From the NCBI GenBank assembly GCA_021798835.1, contig JAJZBQ010000003.1, forward strand, positions 62,001 to 126,000: a stretch of DNA of 64,000 nt. The letters run 5' to 3'. How positions within the stretch are numbered: position 1 is the first letter of the stretch; each line of letters opens with the position of its first letter. Source of the DNA: Pseudomonadota bacterium (GTDB lineage: Bacteria > Pseudomonadota > Gammaproteobacteria > Burkholderiales > Ferrovaceae). Both the position numbers and the translations under genes were made by a program. Shown piece after piece: positions 1-10,087 of the stretch. A model generated the notes under the pieces. That model searched no databases. It worked only from the letters and a program-made list of their open reading frames with translations, and had not been told where the DNA came from.

Positions 1-2072
1 ATATAGTCTTCCCGGATACGCTGGTAGGCACTGACTCCCACACCACCATGATCAACAGCATTGGCGTGGTCGGTTGGGGCGTGGGGGGGATTGAAGCAGA
101 AGCAGCCATGCTGGGTCAACCCCTGTATTTCCTCACCCCCGACGTGGTGGGAGTGTGTCTCGACGGTCAGTTACCTGCAGGGGTCACCGCCACAGATCTG
201 GTTCTAACCCTGACCGAGCGGTTGCGCAAAGCCAAAGTGGTCGGCAAGTTCGTCGAATTCTTTGGTCCCGGTACTGCTTCCCTAAGTTTGCCAGACCGTG
301 CCACTCTGGCCAATATGGCCCCCGAGTATGGGGCAACCATGGGCTATTTCCCAGTAGACGACATGACACTGGAGTATTTTCGTGCGACAGGGCGCCAGGA
401 ACAGGAAATACTGGCCCTGGAGACCTATTGGAAGGCACAAGGACTCTTTGGCATCCCGGCAGTGGGCCAGTGTGATTACAGTGAAATCGTAACCCTCGAT
501 CTATCATCCATCGAACCGTCGGTGGCCGGACCCCGCCGCCCCCAGGATCGCATCGCGCTCCGTAGCCTAAAAGACAGTTTCAACAAAATGCTTCATGATT
601 CTGATGGGTATGCAAAAACCTCATCAATTCAAGACATTCATCCTGAACATCACCCTGACATAACCGTGAGTGACGGCTCCGTATTGCTGGCAGCCATCAC
701 CTCCTGCACCAACACTTCCAACCCCAGCGTATTGCTGGCTGCCGGCCTTCTGGCACAAAAGGCTGTGGCACGCGGACTGCGGGTTGCTCCCTGGATCAAG
801 ACTTCTCTGGCCCCCGGTTCGCGAGTTGTCACAGACTATCTGGCCCGCGCCGGACTTCAGGATGCACTGGATACTCTGGGATTCCGCTTGGTGGGCTATG
901 GCTGCACCACTTGTATCGGCAATACGGGCCCCTTGCCAGCACCCATCGAATCTCTGCTGGCCAAGGAACCGTTGGTCGGATGTGCCGTCCTCTCCGGAAA
1001 CCGCAACTTTGAAGCACGCATCCATCCCAACCTGCGCGCCAATTTTCTGATGAGTCCCCCGCTGGTCATCGCCTTTGCTCTGGCCGGGCGCGTCACCATT
1101 GACATGCTTCATGAACCCTTGGGCCATGACACCGATGGTCACCCCGTCTTTCTACGCGATATCTGGCCCAGCGCCGAAGAGATCCGCCAAGCCAGCCAAT
1201 CCTTGACGGCCGAGGATTATCGCCAGCGCTACGCTCATACCACGGACGATCATCCACTTTGGTCTGCCGTGGCTGCCCCACAAGGGGCCACCTACCCATG
1301 GCTCCCCTCTACCTACATTGCCGAACCTCCCTTTTTCACAGACTTCACTCCCGAACCAGAACCCCCTGTTGCCCTGCGCGGTGCCTACGCCCTGGCTATT
1401 TTTGGTGACTCCATCACTACCGACCATATCAGTCCAGCCGGCTCCATAAAGGCCACTTCTCCGGCTGGTCAATATTTGCAGCAACAAGGCGTTATTCCCT
1501 CTGATTTCAACAGTTATGGGGCACGCCGCGGTCATCATGAAGTGATGATGCGCGGAACCTTCGCCAATGTACGTCTGAAAAATCTTCTGGTTCCAGGCAG
1601 TGAAGGGGGAGTTTCACGACATATCCCGAGCGGAGAAGCACAATCGATCTACGAAGTCGCACAGCGCTATCAACGCGAACAGATCCCAACCATCATCTTT
1701 GCAGGAGAAGAATATGGCACAGGTTCTTCACGCGACTGGGCGGCCAAAGGAACGCGTTTACTGGGCGTGAAAGCGGTTGTTGCCCAAAGTTTTGAGCGTA
1801 TCCATCGTAGTAATCTGGTCGGCATGGGAGTATTACCTTGCCAATTCCTCCCCGGCACTACGGTAAATTCGCTCGCGTTGCAAGGCGATGAAACCTTTGA
1901 TCTGAATGTCGGCGATCTGGCTCCACAGAGTATCGTTGAATTGCTCATCCATCGATCCTCAGGAGAAACCACAACCGTATCCCTGTGCTTGCGGATTGAT
2001 ACGCCGGTAGAAGTAGATTATTATCGCCACGGTGGCATACTGCCCTTTGTACTGCGTCAGTTGCTCGCCTAA
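1..2072 (+). CDS. acnA: Aconitate hydratase A (5' end outside window)
   Basis: Interconverts citrate and isocitrate in the TCA cycle using a [4Fe-4S] cluster. The reading frame is open from base 3; residues VGTDSHTT lie upstream of the first in-window ATG at 48, so that ATG is internal and the true start is off the left edge. About 689 residues are visible of the roughly 890 usual for AcnA. Cluster cysteines appear in the [10 protein letters not shown] and [10 protein letters not shown] motifs. The swivel domain carries [14 protein letters not shown] and [13 protein letters not shown]. The malate dehydrogenase gene follows on the same strand 25 bases downstream, so the two TCA genes are probably cotranscribed. 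Family assignment is secure; A-type rather than B-type follows from domain order. Confidence 0.97.
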   Translation, partial: IVFPDTLVGTDSHTTMINSIGVVGWGVGGIEAEAAMLGQPLYFLTPDVVGVCLDGQLPAGVTATDLVLTLTERLRKAKVVGKFVEFFGPGTASLSLPDRATLANMAPEYGATMGYFPVDDMTLEYFRATGRQEQEILALETYWKAQGLFGIPAVGQCDYSEIVTLDLSSIEPSVAGPRRPQDRIALRSLKDSFNKMLHDSDGYAKTSSIQDIHPEHHPDITVSDGSVLLAAITSCTNTSNPSVLLAAGLLAQKAVARGLRVAPWIKTSLAPGSRVVTDYLARAGLQDALDTLGFRLVGYGCTTCIGNTGPLPAPIESLLAKEPLVGCAVLSGNRNFEARIHPNLRANFLMSPPLVIAFALAGRVTIDMLHEPLGHDTDGHPVFLRDIWPSAEEIRQASQSLTAEDYRQRYAHTTDDHPLWSAVAAPQGATYPWLPSTYIAEPPFFTDFTPEPEPPVALRGAYALAIFGDSITTDHISPAGSIKATSPAGQYLQQQGVIPSDFNSYGARRGHHEVMMRGTFANVRLKNLLVPGSEGGVSRHIPSGEAQSIYEVAQRYQREQIPTIIFAGEEYGTGSSRDWAAKGTRLLGVKAVVAQSFERIHRSNLVGMGVLPCQFLPGTTVNSLALQGDETFDLNVGDLAPQSIVELLIHRSSGETTTVSLCLRIDTPVEVDYYRHGGILPFVLRQLLA

Positions 2073-2097
2073 ATTTATCCCTGTTATGGAGTCGTTG

Positions 2098-3081
2098 ATG
2101 AAAAAACCTGTGCGTATCGCCATCACCGGCGCAGGGGGCCAAATTTGCTACAGCCTGCTGTTTCGTCTGGCCCATGGCGATCTTCTCGGTCCCGATCAAC
2201 CGGTCATCTTGCAATTGTTGGACATTCCCGTGGCCGAACAGACGATGCGCGGTGTCCTCATGGAACTCGAAGATTGCGCATTCCCCTTATTACAGGACAT
2301 GACGGCATCTACCGATCCGGAAACCGCCTTCCGCGACATCGACCTGGCCTTCCTGATCGGCAGCCGCCCACGTTCGAAGGGGATGGAACGTCGTGATCTG
2401 CTCGCCTTCAACGGAGGGATTTTTAAAGAACAGGGGCGTGCGCTCTCCAACATGGCACAACGTCATGTGAAAGTCCTGGTGGTTGGCAATCCTGCCAATA
2501 CCAATGGACTGATTGCGCGCCACCATGCTCACGATCTGTCTCCCGACAATTTCAGCAGCATGATGCGCCTCGATCATAACCGCGCACTGGCTCAGTTGTC
2601 CCTCAAGATTCGGCAACCTTTGCATTCTCTGACGCGCATGACTGTCTGGGGAAATCACTCTCCGTCCCAGTTTCCTGATCTGTCTCAGGTGCATGTATCA
2701 GGCCAGCCCATACAACACTTTCTAGATGACCACGATTGGATCGAACAAACATTCGTCCCCACCGTACAAAAACGTGGCGCTGCAGTTATCGAAACTCGCG
2801 GACTTTCCTCTGCAGCTTCCGCAGCCAATGCCGCGTTGAATCATATGCATGACTGGTTGCATGGAACTGCGGAAGGCGACTGGGTAACCATGGGAGTCCC
2901 CTCAGATGGCAGTTATGGAATACCAGAAGGGTTGATGTGTGGGTTTCCAGTTATCTGCCATCAGGGGCATTACCAGATCGTCAAAAATATTGAGTTGAAC
3001 CAGTTTAGCCGCACCATGATCGAAGCATCATGGCGCGAACTGGCTGAGGAAAAACAAGCAGTGAGTTCGTTGTTGACCTAA
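2098..3081 (+). CDS. mdh: Malate dehydrogenase
   Basis: NAD-dependent oxidation of malate to oxaloacetate in the TCA cycle. The product is 327 residues, the usual length for the proteobacterial LDH-like MDH. It has the Rossmann motif [14 protein letters not shown], the substrate-binding loop [13 protein letters not shown], a conserved GNPANTNG, and the catalytic histidine in [11 protein letters not shown]. The ATG at 2098 is chosen over in-frame ATGs at 2032 and 2086 because GGAG lies six bases upstream and the protein then begins [12 protein letters not shown] as in the family. It follows acnA closely and ends at a strong bidirectional hairpin shared with convergent cysM. Confidence 0.96.
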   Translation: MKKPVRIAITGAGGQICYSLLFRLAHGDLLGPDQPVILQLLDIPVAEQTMRGVLMELEDCAFPLLQDMTASTDPETAFRDIDLAFLIGSRPRSKGMERRDLLAFNGGIFKEQGRALSNMAQRHVKVLVVGNPANTNGLIARHHAHDLSPDNFSSMMRLDHNRALAQLSLKIRQPLHSLTRMTVWGNHSPSQFPDLSQVHVSGQPIQHFLDDHDWIEQTFVPTVQKRGAAVIETRGLSSAASAANAALNHMHDWLHGTAEGDWVTMGVPSDGSYGIPEGLMCGFPVICHQGHYQIVKNIELNQFSRTMIEASWRELAEEKQAVSSLLT

Positions 3082-3103
3082 AAACGCGGAGGGGGAGTCA
3101 TTG

Positions 3104-3149
3104 ACGGGGTTCCCAGGTGCCACAGAGCACCGGGCCCCGTTTCTTTTCT
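3104..3149 (+). terminator. Rho-independent terminator after mdh
   Basis: Just after the mdh stop, ACGGGG at 3104-3109 pairs with CCCCGT ending at 3140. Inside it, a second stem pairs CCAGGTGC with GCACCGG, giving a long GC-rich hairpin. A pyrimidine run rich in T follows at 3141-3149. It lies between convergent mdh and cysM and may slow transcripts from both sides, though the T-rich tract fits the plus direction best. Confidence 0.75.
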
Positions 3150-3153
3150 CATC

Positions 3154-4044
3154 TCAGGCGGGATAAACCCCAGTGGACAGGTACCGATCACCCCGATCAC
3201 ATACGATGTGTACGATCACGGCCTGACTGACCTCACGCGATATCTGTAGCGCTCCCCAACACCCCCCACCAGAAGAAACGCCCGCGAACAGTCCTTCCTC
3301 GCGCGCCAGACGACGCATGGTATCTTCGGCATCCTCCTGAGTCACCTCAAGAATTTTATCGACTCGCTGGGGTTCATAAATTTTTGGCAGATATTCCACA
3401 GGCCATTTACGAATTCCTGGCACATTAGCCCCATCAGCGGGTTGTACTCCGATAATCTGGATTGCCGGGTTCTTTTCCTTGAGGAATCGGGAGACCCCCA
3501 TGATCGTACCCGTAGTTCCCATAGTGGCCACAAAATGGGTAATCGTTCCCTGGGTATCACGCCAAATTTCCGGACCGGTCGTTTCGTAGTGCGACAACGG
3601 ATTATCCGGATTATTGAACTGATCCAGAATCACGCCCTCACCGGCTTCTGCCATCTGTTCTGCCAAATCGCGCGCGGCTTCCATCCCTCCCGACTTGGGT
3701 ACCAAAAGAATCTCTGCTCCCAGGGCACGCATGGTCTGGCGGCGCTCAATACTAAGATGCTCGGGCATGATCAGGATCATGCGGTAGCCACGCAACGAAG
3801 CTGCCAATGCCAGTGCAATACCCGTATTACCGCTGGTGGCTTCGATCAGGGTGTCCCCTGGACGAATCTGGCCTCGTGCCTCAGCATGACGAACCATGGA
3901 AAGCGCAGGTCGATCCTTGACGGAACCCGCCGGATTATTGCCCTCGATCTTGGCATAGATACGGTTGGTCGTTTCCCCTGGAAGACGTTGCAAACGCACC
4001 AGCGGGGTATCACCAATACAGTGTTCAATGGTTTTGTCAGTCAT
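3154..4044 (-). CDS. cysM: Cysteine synthase B
   Basis: Pyridoxal-phosphate enzyme that condenses O-acetylserine with sulfide (or thiosulfate, for CysM) to make cysteine. The product is 296 residues from the ATG at 4044. An in-frame TTG at 4065 would add seven residues but has no family support. Visible motifs are IGDTPLVRL at the N terminus, the PLP lysine in NPAGSVKDRP, EATSGNTGIALA, the phosphate-binding GTTGTIMG loop and the C-terminal GVSSGG. The shorter CysM-like form and the NNPAGSVKDR context favour CysM over CysK. A TATAAT box lies about 33 bases upstream of the start. The gene could tie into the sulfide metabolism encoded 20 kb away, but no direct link is visible. Confidence 0.92.
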   Translation of the reverse strand: MTDKTIEHCIGDTPLVRLQRLPGETTNRIYAKIEGNNPAGSVKDRPALSMVRHAEARGQIRPGDTLIEATSGNTGIALALAASLRGYRMILIMPEHLSIERRQTMRALGAEILLVPKSGGMEAARDLAEQMAEAGEGVILDQFNNPDNPLSHYETTGPEIWRDTQGTITHFVATMGTTGTIMGVSRFLKEKNPAIQIIGVQPADGANVPGIRKWPVEYLPKIYEPQRVDKILEVTQEDAEDTMRRLAREEGLFAGVSSGGGCWGALQISREVSQAVIVHIVCDRGDRYLSTGVYPA

Positions 4045-4076
4045 ACAAAAATCCGAGGGAAACAACGAACTCGCCC

Positions 4077-4082
4077 ATTATA
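4077..4082 (-). promoter_or_regulatory. Candidate -10 box for cysM
   Basis: A perfect TATAAT on the minus strand 33 bases upstream of the cysM ATG, in the 57-base gap below the HhH gene. No good -35 hexamer is seen at 16 to 18 bases, so this is a weak or activated promoter candidate. Confidence 0.35.
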
Positions 4083-4101
4083 ACGCGCTGTCTCTTTCCT
4101 C

Positions 4102-4407
4102 TCATCTTTTTGGGATCACAGCACCTCCCGATGGGTGCGCAACCACCAATGGGACCCCATGAATCATCAGATGAGGCCCCACCTTGGCGATAGTCTTGTC
4201 ACCAAATCCCTTGACTCGACGCAGATCTGCCACATTGTGGAACGAACCATTCCTGCCACGCCATGCCAGTATGGCTTGCGCACGCGTATGCCCGATCCCT
4301 TTTACTGTTCTCAACTGAGTTTCCGTGGCACTGTTGATGTCCACCTCCGCCCATGCCGACCACCCCAACAAAACGAGTGCTATCCCAACAACCCCTTTCA
4401 GCCACAT
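4102..4407 (-). CDS. Small secreted ComEA-like helix-hairpin-helix protein
   Basis: The 101-residue product starts with a signal peptide (MWLKGVVGIALVLLGWSAWA) followed by one helix-hairpin-helix pair: DINSATETQLRTVKGIG, then FHNVADLRRVKGFG. This matches the DNA-binding ComEA/YbaV family, whose members bind incoming DNA in the periplasm or act in unknown envelope roles. The ATG at 4407 is preceded by GGGAGAA at good spacing; a GTG 15 bases upstream lies within that ribosome site and is rejected. Other competence genes are not nearby, so a role in DNA uptake is a family inference only. It follows hldD by 44 bases and may be the last gene of that operon. Confidence 0.85.
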   Translation of the reverse strand: MWLKGVVGIALVLLGWSAWAEVDINSATETQLRTVKGIGHTRAQAILAWRGRNGSFHNVADLRRVKGFGDKTIAKVGPHLMIHGVPLVVAHPSGGAVIPKR

Positions 4408-4451
4408 GATACGTTCTCCCACGATATTGAAAATCCATGGGCTTTCAATTA

Positions 4452-5453
4452 TCAGCGGGGATAGCGCGCCTCCAGTTGCCGCATGTAACGCGCCACACCA
4501 ACGGATACCTCATCAAAAGGAATCGCATATCCCGCTCGGCGCAATCGACCCATGTCGGCCTGAGTATAACTTTGGTATTTCCCCTTAAGCGCATCAGGAA
4601 AGGGGATATATTCCAGCAATTGCTGCTCAACCATGGATTCCAGCGTCAATATCGGTTGCCCCTGACGCAGCGCATTGATAGTGGCGACGGCCACCTCATT
4701 GAAGGTTTGGCTGCGCCCTGTCCCCACATTGAAAATTCCTGATACTTCAGGATGTTCAAGCAGCCACAGGTTGACCTTGACCACATCCTCAACGCTGACA
4801 AAATCTCGACATTGTTCTCCATGTGCATAGCCATCACAACCTGAAAAAAGTTTTATGCGGCCCTGCTCACGGTACTGATGAAAAAAATGAAAGGCCACCG
4901 AGGCCATGCGCGCCTTGTGCTGTTCACGGTCACCATACACATTGAAATACCGCAAACCCACGCAGGGAGCGCTCAATTCATCGCGTATCAGATACTGGCG
5001 CAAATACTGATCGAAAGCCAACTTGGAGTAACCGTAGACATTCAGTGGTGCCTCATGTTCCGGTTGCTCCCGAAACACATGACTTCCTCCATAAACAGCC
5101 GCTGAAGAAGCATAAATCAACGGAATCCCACGATCCTGGCAGAAATGAAACAAGGCACGTGTATAGCGGAAGTTGTTGTCCATCATGTAGCGACCATCGT
5201 GTTCCATGGTATCGGAACAGGCCCCCTGATGAAATATCGCCTCAATATCCATATCCAGGGCATCGGCTTCGATATTCTCAAGAAATTCTCGCTTGTCCTG
5301 ATAATCGGCAATCACACAATCTGCCAAATTATGAAACTTACCAGGCTTCTCCAGATTGTCCACCGCCACAACCGCCGTATCGTGCCGTTGATTGAGTGCC
5401 TTGACCAAATTGGAACCAATAAACCCCGCCGCTCCTGTTACCACCATCACCAT
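4452..5453 (-). CDS. hldD: ADP-L-glycero-D-manno-heptose 6-epimerase
   Basis: Last step of ADP-heptose synthesis for the LPS inner core: epimerises ADP-D,D-heptose to the L,D form using bound NADP. The product is 333 residues with the nucleotide-binding GAAGFIGSN, the SASAAVYG-type strand seen here as YASSAAVYGG, and the catalytic YxxxK as YGYSKLAFDQY. GGAGA lies seven bases upstream of the ATG at 5453. Its start overlaps the end of hldA by seven bases, so the two heptose genes are translationally coupled. Confidence 0.95.
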   Translation of the reverse strand: MVMVVTGAAGFIGSNLVKALNQRHDTAVVAVDNLEKPGKFHNLADCVIADYQDKREFLENIEADALDMDIEAIFHQGACSDTMEHDGRYMMDNNFRYTRALFHFCQDRGIPLIYASSAAVYGGSHVFREQPEHEAPLNVYGYSKLAFDQYLRQYLIRDELSAPCVGLRYFNVYGDREQHKARMASVAFHFFHQYREQGRIKLFSGCDGYAHGEQCRDFVSVEDVVKVNLWLLEHPEVSGIFNVGTGRSQTFNEVAVATINALRQGQPILTLESMVEQQLLEYIPFPDALKGKYQSYTQADMGRLRRAGYAIPFDEVSVGVARYMRQLEARYPR

Positions 5454-6394
5454 GTTATTTTCTCCATATCCTGATGACTGACCACAGCCGTACCCAATCG
5501 GGACACGGCTATCCCAGCGGCCCGATTGGCCCAGCGCACCGCATGAGACAGGGTGAAGCCCTGCGCCAAAAGCACCCCCAGCGTTGCAATCACCGTATCC
5601 CCCGCCCCGCTGACGTCATACACTTCATGTGCAACGGTCGGCTCATGGGTTATTCCCTGCTCCTCGTAAAGCGTCATCCCTTCCTCGCTGCGCGTGACCA
5701 GTAAGGCAGCCAACTGCAGTCGTGCACGCCAACGCTGTGCTTTTTCAGTCAATTCCTCTTCGTCTTGCCACCGACCTGCCACCTGGGCAAATTCACTGCG
5801 GTTGGGAGTCAATGCACTGGCCCCCCGGTAACGATGATAATCCTCACCTTTGGGATCAACCAGCACAGGCTTCCCAGCCTGGCGACATTGGTCAATCATC
5901 GCCTCTACATGCGTCAATGCCCCTTTGCCATAATCCGACAGAATCACCACGTCAGCACGCTTCAAACATGCCTCAAAATCTGATAATTTATCGAGCAACA
6001 CTTCCTGACGCGGAGGGGCCTCGAAATCAATACGAAGCAGTTGCTGCTGGCGACCGATAACACGCAACTTGATGGTGGTCGCAATGGTCGCATCGCGATG
6101 CAGATGGGCCACTACGCCCTCCTGCTCCAGAAGTCGCTGCAAATGCAGCGCCGCCTCATCCTCTCCCGTCACCGATAGCAACTCGCACTGCGCTCCCAAT
6201 GCTGCGACTCCACGTGCAACATTGGCCGCCCCGCCCGGTCTTTCTTCGGCTTTATTGACCAATACCACGGGGACAGGCGCTTCCGGAGATATCCGATTGA
6301 CCTCACCAAACCAGTAACGGTCCAACATAACATCGCCCACCACCAGCACACGGCAATGCGCCAACTCCTGGCGGCCGGGAAAAACCGTCATCAT
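5447..6394 (-). CDS. hldA: D-glycero-beta-D-manno-heptose-7-phosphate kinase
   Basis: PfkB-family kinase that phosphorylates heptose 7-phosphate at C1 for LPS core synthesis. The product is 315 residues, equal to the kinase half of bifunctional HldE; the nucleotidyltransferase half is absent here, so this is the split HldA form common in Betaproteobacteria. Motifs are the N-terminal [23 protein letters not shown] and the C-terminal catalytic DVSGAGDTV. The partner nucleotidyltransferase (HldC or rfaE2) is not in the window. Its start overlaps the ugd stop by four bases. Confidence 0.94.
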   Translation of the reverse strand: MMTVFPGRQELAHCRVLVVGDVMLDRYWFGEVNRISPEAPVPVVLVNKAEERPGGAANVARGVAALGAQCELLSVTGEDEAALHLQRLLEQEGVVAHLHRDATIATTIKLRVIGRQQQLLRIDFEAPPRQEVLLDKLSDFEACLKRADVVILSDYGKGALTHVEAMIDQCRQAGKPVLVDPKGEDYHRYRGASALTPNRSEFAQVAGRWQDEEELTEKAQRWRARLQLAALLVTRSEEGMTLYEEQGITHEPTVAHEVYDVSGAGDTVIATLGVLLAQGFTLSHAVRWANRAAGIAVSRLGTAVVSHQDMEKITW

Positions 6395-7713
6395 AATCTC
6401 CCCATGCCGTAGTACCGTAATCCAGCGCTTCGCACCTGATCGGGGTCATACAGATTGCGGCCATCGAATAAAGTCTTTTCCTTGAGAGCCTGATGCATGA
6501 ACTCAAGATCAGGGCTTCGGAAAGCTTGCCATTCGGTCACCACCACCAACGCATCCGCTCCTACCAGGGCTTCTTCCGGAGTATTCACCAAATCCAGATC
6601 CACACGTTCCCCATACAAATGACGTGCCTCGTCCATGGCTACCGGATCATGGGCGCGTACTCGAGCCCCACGCTGCCATAATCCTTCCAGCAATACCCGG
6701 GCTGGAGCTTCACGCATGTCATCGGTGTTCGGTTTGAATGCCAAGCCCCAAAGCGCAAAACAGCGTCCTGACAAATCTGAACCGAAGCGAGCCTCGATCT
6801 TGTCCAGAAGAACGCGTTTTTGATGGTTATTGACCGCTTCGACTGCCGCCAGAATCTTGAGATCCAATCCCTGATCACTAGCTGTACGCTGCAATGCCTG
6901 CACATCCTTGGGAAAGCAGGACCCCCCATAACCACAGCCGGGGTACAAAAACTGGTAACCAATTCGGGGATCGGAACCGATCCCCTGACGTACATGTTCG
7001 ATATCCGCTCCCAACTTCTCGGCCAACTGAGCCAATTCGTTCATAAACGAAATACGTGTGGCCAGCATGGCGTTGGCCGCGTATTTGGTTAACTCGGCAG
7101 ATTTAACATCCATCAAAATTAATTTTTCATGGTTGCGCTGAAATGGCGCATAGAGGGCACGCATGGTCTCTATGCCAAAGGCATCATCTGCCCCCACCAC
7201 AATACGATCCGGACGCATGAAATCTTCGACTGCTGCCCCTTCCTTGAGAAATTCCGGATTGGATACCACACAGAAGGGATGATCCACCCCACGTATCCGC
7301 AATGCATCGGCAATCGCCTCACGTACCCTGTCCGCCGTACCGACCGGTACCGTCGACTTGTCTACCACCACCTTACGGGAAGTCATATGATGACCAATGT
7401 TGCGTGCCGCTGCCACCACATGCTGAAGGTCCGCTGAACCATCCTCATCGGGCGGCGTACCTACCGCAATGAATTGTACCAGTCCGTAATCAACGGCTCG
7501 TGCCACATCCGTGGTAAAAAAAAGACGACCTGCCGCCACGTTGCGTCGCACCATGGCTTCCAGCCCTGGCTCGTAAATAGGGATTCCACCGGCTTCAAGA
7601 ATGGCGATCTTGCGAGGGTCAACATCCAGACACAACACATGGTTTCCCATCTCGGCCAAACATGCGCCGCTGACCAGCCCAACATATCCCGTTCCAATCA
7701 CGGATACTTTCAT
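6391..7713 (-). CDS. ugd: UDP-glucose 6-dehydrogenase
   Basis: Oxidises UDP-glucose to UDP-glucuronate with two NAD, supplying acidic sugars for capsule, exopolysaccharide or LPS. The product is 440 residues with the N-terminal Rossmann motif [17 protein letters not shown] and the catalytic cysteine in [14 protein letters not shown]. The central [22 protein letters not shown] helix and the C-terminal [12 protein letters not shown] are typical. A GGGGGG run lies just upstream of the ATG. It sits between pyrF (11-base gap) and hldA (4-base overlap), so it is part of the same transcript. Confidence 0.95.
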   Translation of the reverse strand: MKVSVIGTGYVGLVSGACLAEMGNHVLCLDVDPRKIAILEAGGIPIYEPGLEAMVRRNVAAGRLFFTTDVARAVDYGLVQFIAVGTPPDEDGSADLQHVVAAARNIGHHMTSRKVVVDKSTVPVGTADRVREAIADALRIRGVDHPFCVVSNPEFLKEGAAVEDFMRPDRIVVGADDAFGIETMRALYAPFQRNHEKLILMDVKSAELTKYAANAMLATRISFMNELAQLAEKLGADIEHVRQGIGSDPRIGYQFLYPGCGYGGSCFPKDVQALQRTASDQGLDLKILAAVEAVNNHQKRVLLDKIEARFGSDLSGRCFALWGLAFKPNTDDMREAPARVLLEGLWQRGARVRAHDPVAMDEARHLYGERVDLDLVNTPEEALVGADALVVVTEWQAFRSPDLEFMHQALKEKTLFDGRNLYDPDQVRSAGLRYYGMGRL

Positions 7714-7724
7714 ACCGCCCCCCG

Positions 7725-8423
7725 CTATTGTCTACATAATGAATTGAAGTGTTGTAAAGCAACCAAAGGATCCTTACTGCGGGTAATCGGTCGGCCCACC
7801 ACCAGATAACTGGAACCGGCGGCCATGGCCGCCTGAGGGGTTACGATACGTTGTTGGTCATCCGATTGGTCCGTTGGCAAACGAATCCCTGGGGTCACCA
7901 GACAAAATGTCGCGGGAAGTCGAGCACGCAAAAGCGCAACTTCCTGTGCTGAACACACTACCCCATCCAAATCACAATCTGCCGCCAAATGCGCCAAACG
8001 CAATACCACATCTTGCGGCTCCCCTTGCCATCCGATGTCTTGCAAATCCTCAGCGCATAGACTGGTCAGCAAGGTAATGGCAATCAGCAACGGAGAATGA
8101 GGGCCCTCGTCCAGTGCACGTCGCGCCGCATCCAGCATGGCTCGCCCACCGCTGGCATGAACGTCCACCATCCATACTCCAAGGTCAGCGGCCTGGCGAC
8201 AGGCCTGCGCAACCGTATGAGGAATATCATGGTACTTAAGGTCAAGAAACACATCGTAACCACGAGATACCAGCCTGCGCACCAGCGAGGGACCACAAGC
8301 CGTAAATAATTCCTTGCCCACCTTGAGCCGGCATTGAGAAGGTTCCAGGCGGTCGATCAAATCCCAAACCTCTGCCTCGGTCGGTCTGTCCAATGCCAAA
8401 ATAATCGGGGAAGCACTCACCAT
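7725..8423 (-). CDS. pyrF: Orotidine 5'-phosphate decarboxylase
   Basis: Decarboxylates OMP to UMP, the last step of de novo pyrimidine synthesis. The product is 232 residues. The active-site charged network DLKYHDIP (DxKxxD) is visible, as are the N-terminal [11 protein letters not shown] and the C-terminal phosphate-binding VVGRPIT. GAGG precedes the ATG. It follows lapB by six bases, the same lapB-pyrF linkage known from many gamma- and betaproteobacteria. Confidence 0.95.
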   Translation of the reverse strand: MVSASPIILALDRPTEAEVWDLIDRLEPSQCRLKVGKELFTACGPSLVRRLVSRGYDVFLDLKYHDIPHTVAQACRQAADLGVWMVDVHASGGRAMLDAARRALDEGPHSPLLIAITLLTSLCAEDLQDIGWQGEPQDVVLRLAHLAADCDLDGVVCSAQEVALLRARLPATFCLVTPGIRLPTDQSDDQQRIVTPQAAMAAGSSYLVVGRPITRSKDPLVALQHFNSLCRQ

Positions 8424-8429
8424 AAATCC

Positions 8430-9614
8430 TCAGTTAACACGGGGTTGCAAATCTTGTTCAACCTGGCGACGAGGTGGATAGGAATCCCATTGACCGCAGG
8501 CAGGACAATGCCAATGAAATGAACGCGCCTTGAACCCACAATGATGGCATTGATAATAGGCCAATCGTTCAAACTGTCCATGCACGATATCGCGCATGCG
8601 CTGCCATTCCTCACGCTGCTCCACGGGTGCCATAACAACCTGGGATTCAAAATATTTTTCCAAGGCTCCCAAAGACGGGTGACGTGCCAACTCCTGACGT
8701 GTCAGAGCATGCGCGTAATTCTCTCCGCGAATCTCCAGCGCTGTCTGAAATGTAACAGCCAGCAAATCCAGGCTGGGATAACGTGACAACCAGCTCTCCA
8801 AGAGTGTCAACGCCTCGGTGGAACGATTCAGTTGCCGCAAACAATCCACCATCGGCTTAGCCACCAAAAACAGATAATCCGGATCCGGTTGCTCCAATTG
8901 CTGCCAAATCTGACAAGCTTCTGAAAATTTAGCGTCATTCATGGCCCATTGCCCCTGCAATACCCGAGCCCGCAGACAATTTTTATGGGTAGTCAAGGCC
9001 TGATCGAGAAATTGTTGGGCTTCTTCAAACTGAGACCGCGAATAGGACAGAATAGCCAGTTCACAATAGAAGTGTCCCCTCTCGGAACGATGGTCTTCTC
9101 CTGTTTTATGTTCCAATGTCAGCGAAGCAGCAATAGCTTGTAACCAGTCTTTTTCCGTGACATGGATATCCAGCAAATGCCGCAATGCCGCTTCTTCGTG
9201 ATCTGATTCCTTGAGTTTATCAAACAGCGGAGCCGCTCGATCCAGCAGTCCAGCCTTGAGAAAATCCAAAGCCAGTTCGTACAGTGCATCGGTACGTTGC
9301 TGGACGGTCAGATCTGTACGTTCCACCAAACTTTGGTGCAAACGTGTCGCACGATCCACCTCACCACGCCTCCGAAACATCCCGCCCAGGGCAAACTGTA
9401 ATTCGATGGTTTGTTGCTCCGCTCGGGCCACTTCGATAAAAGCCTCAATCGCCTTATCTGGCTGCTCGTTCAATAAAAAATTGAGCCCCTTGAAGTAAGA
9501 AGCAGGTAATGTACGCGACTCTGAAAGCAGGTGACGAATATCAACCCTGGCTGCCAGCCAGCCCAATCCAAAGAAAAATGGAAGCGCTAATAACCAATAT
9601 GTTTGAAAGTCCAT
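8430..9614 (-). CDS. lapB: Lipopolysaccharide assembly protein B
   Basis: Inner-membrane anchored TPR protein that coordinates LPS synthesis by directing FtsH to LpxC. The 394-residue product begins with one N-terminal membrane helix (YWLLALPFFFGLGWLAARVD), then multiple TPR repeats from about residue 35 to 340. It ends with a rubredoxin-like metal knuckle with two CxxC pairs (CHHCGFK and CPACGQW). The ATG at 9614 is chosen; a TTG 33 bases upstream would break the conserved start. A terminator lies upstream, after ihfB, so a promoter for lapB-pyrF-ugd-hldA-hldD is expected in 9615-9713, but none stands out. Confidence 0.93.
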   Translation of the reverse strand: MDFQTYWLLALPFFFGLGWLAARVDIRHLLSESRTLPASYFKGLNFLLNEQPDKAIEAFIEVARAEQQTIELQFALGGMFRRRGEVDRATRLHQSLVERTDLTVQQRTDALYELALDFLKAGLLDRAAPLFDKLKESDHEEAALRHLLDIHVTEKDWLQAIAASLTLEHKTGEDHRSERGHFYCELAILSYSRSQFEEAQQFLDQALTTHKNCLRARVLQGQWAMNDAKFSEACQIWQQLEQPDPDYLFLVAKPMVDCLRQLNRSTEALTLLESWLSRYPSLDLLAVTFQTALEIRGENYAHALTRQELARHPSLGALEKYFESQVVMAPVEQREEWQRMRDIVHGQFERLAYYQCHHCGFKARSFHWHCPACGQWDSYPPRRQVEQDLQPRVN

Positions 9615-9713
9615 AGCCCCGTCATGATACCGACTTTCCTCACGCAAAAAAAGTCACGGACTGCAATTGTCCAGAGTGGAAGCATCCGATAACCAGGGAT
9701 CGCAGACATCGCA

Positions 9714-9744
9714 TAAAAAAGGCCGCCAATTCTCACCGGCGGCC
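9714..9744 (-). terminator. Rho-independent terminator after ihfB
   Basis: On the minus strand GGCCGCC pairs perfectly with GGCGGCC (9721-9727 with 9738-9744) around a ten-base loop, followed by a run of six T. It ends the gyrA-to-ihfB transcript 35 bases after the ihfB stop. Confidence 0.85.
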
Positions 9745-9778
9745 TCAACATGCACAAAACCTCTGTTACGTACTACGC

Positions 9779-10075
9779 TCAGGACTCGGATTTGGCTTCG
9801 CCATCAACACGGTCACGCAACTCCTTGCCTGGCTTGAAGTGGGGAACAAATTTTTCCGCCACCTCTACCTTCTCACCGGTTTTTGGATTTCTGCCCTGAC
9901 GTGCCGGACGGTGATTCAGTCCAAAACTTCCAAATCCACGAATTTCTATTCGCTCACCCGACTCCAAAGTCTTGCCCATCGTTTCGAGCAAGGTTTTAAC
10001 GGCCATCTCAGCATCTCGGTAAACCAACTGGGGATAATGACTCGCCAATCGGTCAATCAGTTCGGACTTGGTCAT
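9779..10075 (-). CDS. ihfB: Integration host factor beta subunit
   Basis: DNA-bending nucleoid protein that pairs with IHF-alpha. The product is 98 residues with the N-terminal [11 protein letters not shown], the DNA-contacting beta-arm [12 protein letters not shown] and the RGFGSFGL segment of the HU/IHF family. Two ATGs are adjacent; GGAGG lies five bases before the second (10075), which also gives the family N terminus MTKSEL, so that start is used. It follows rpsA by 12 bases, the standard cmk-rpsA-ihfB order. Confidence 0.95.
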   Translation of the reverse strand: MTKSELIDRLASHYPQLVYRDAEMAVKTLLETMGKTLESGERIEIRGFGSFGLNHRPARQGRNPKTGEKVEVAEKFVPHFKPGKELRDRVDGEAKSES

Positions 10076-10087
10076 CATCCCCTCCGA

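Noticed and set aside
3442..4083. A 213-codon plus-strand open frame
   Set aside because: Antisense to cysM, no motif.
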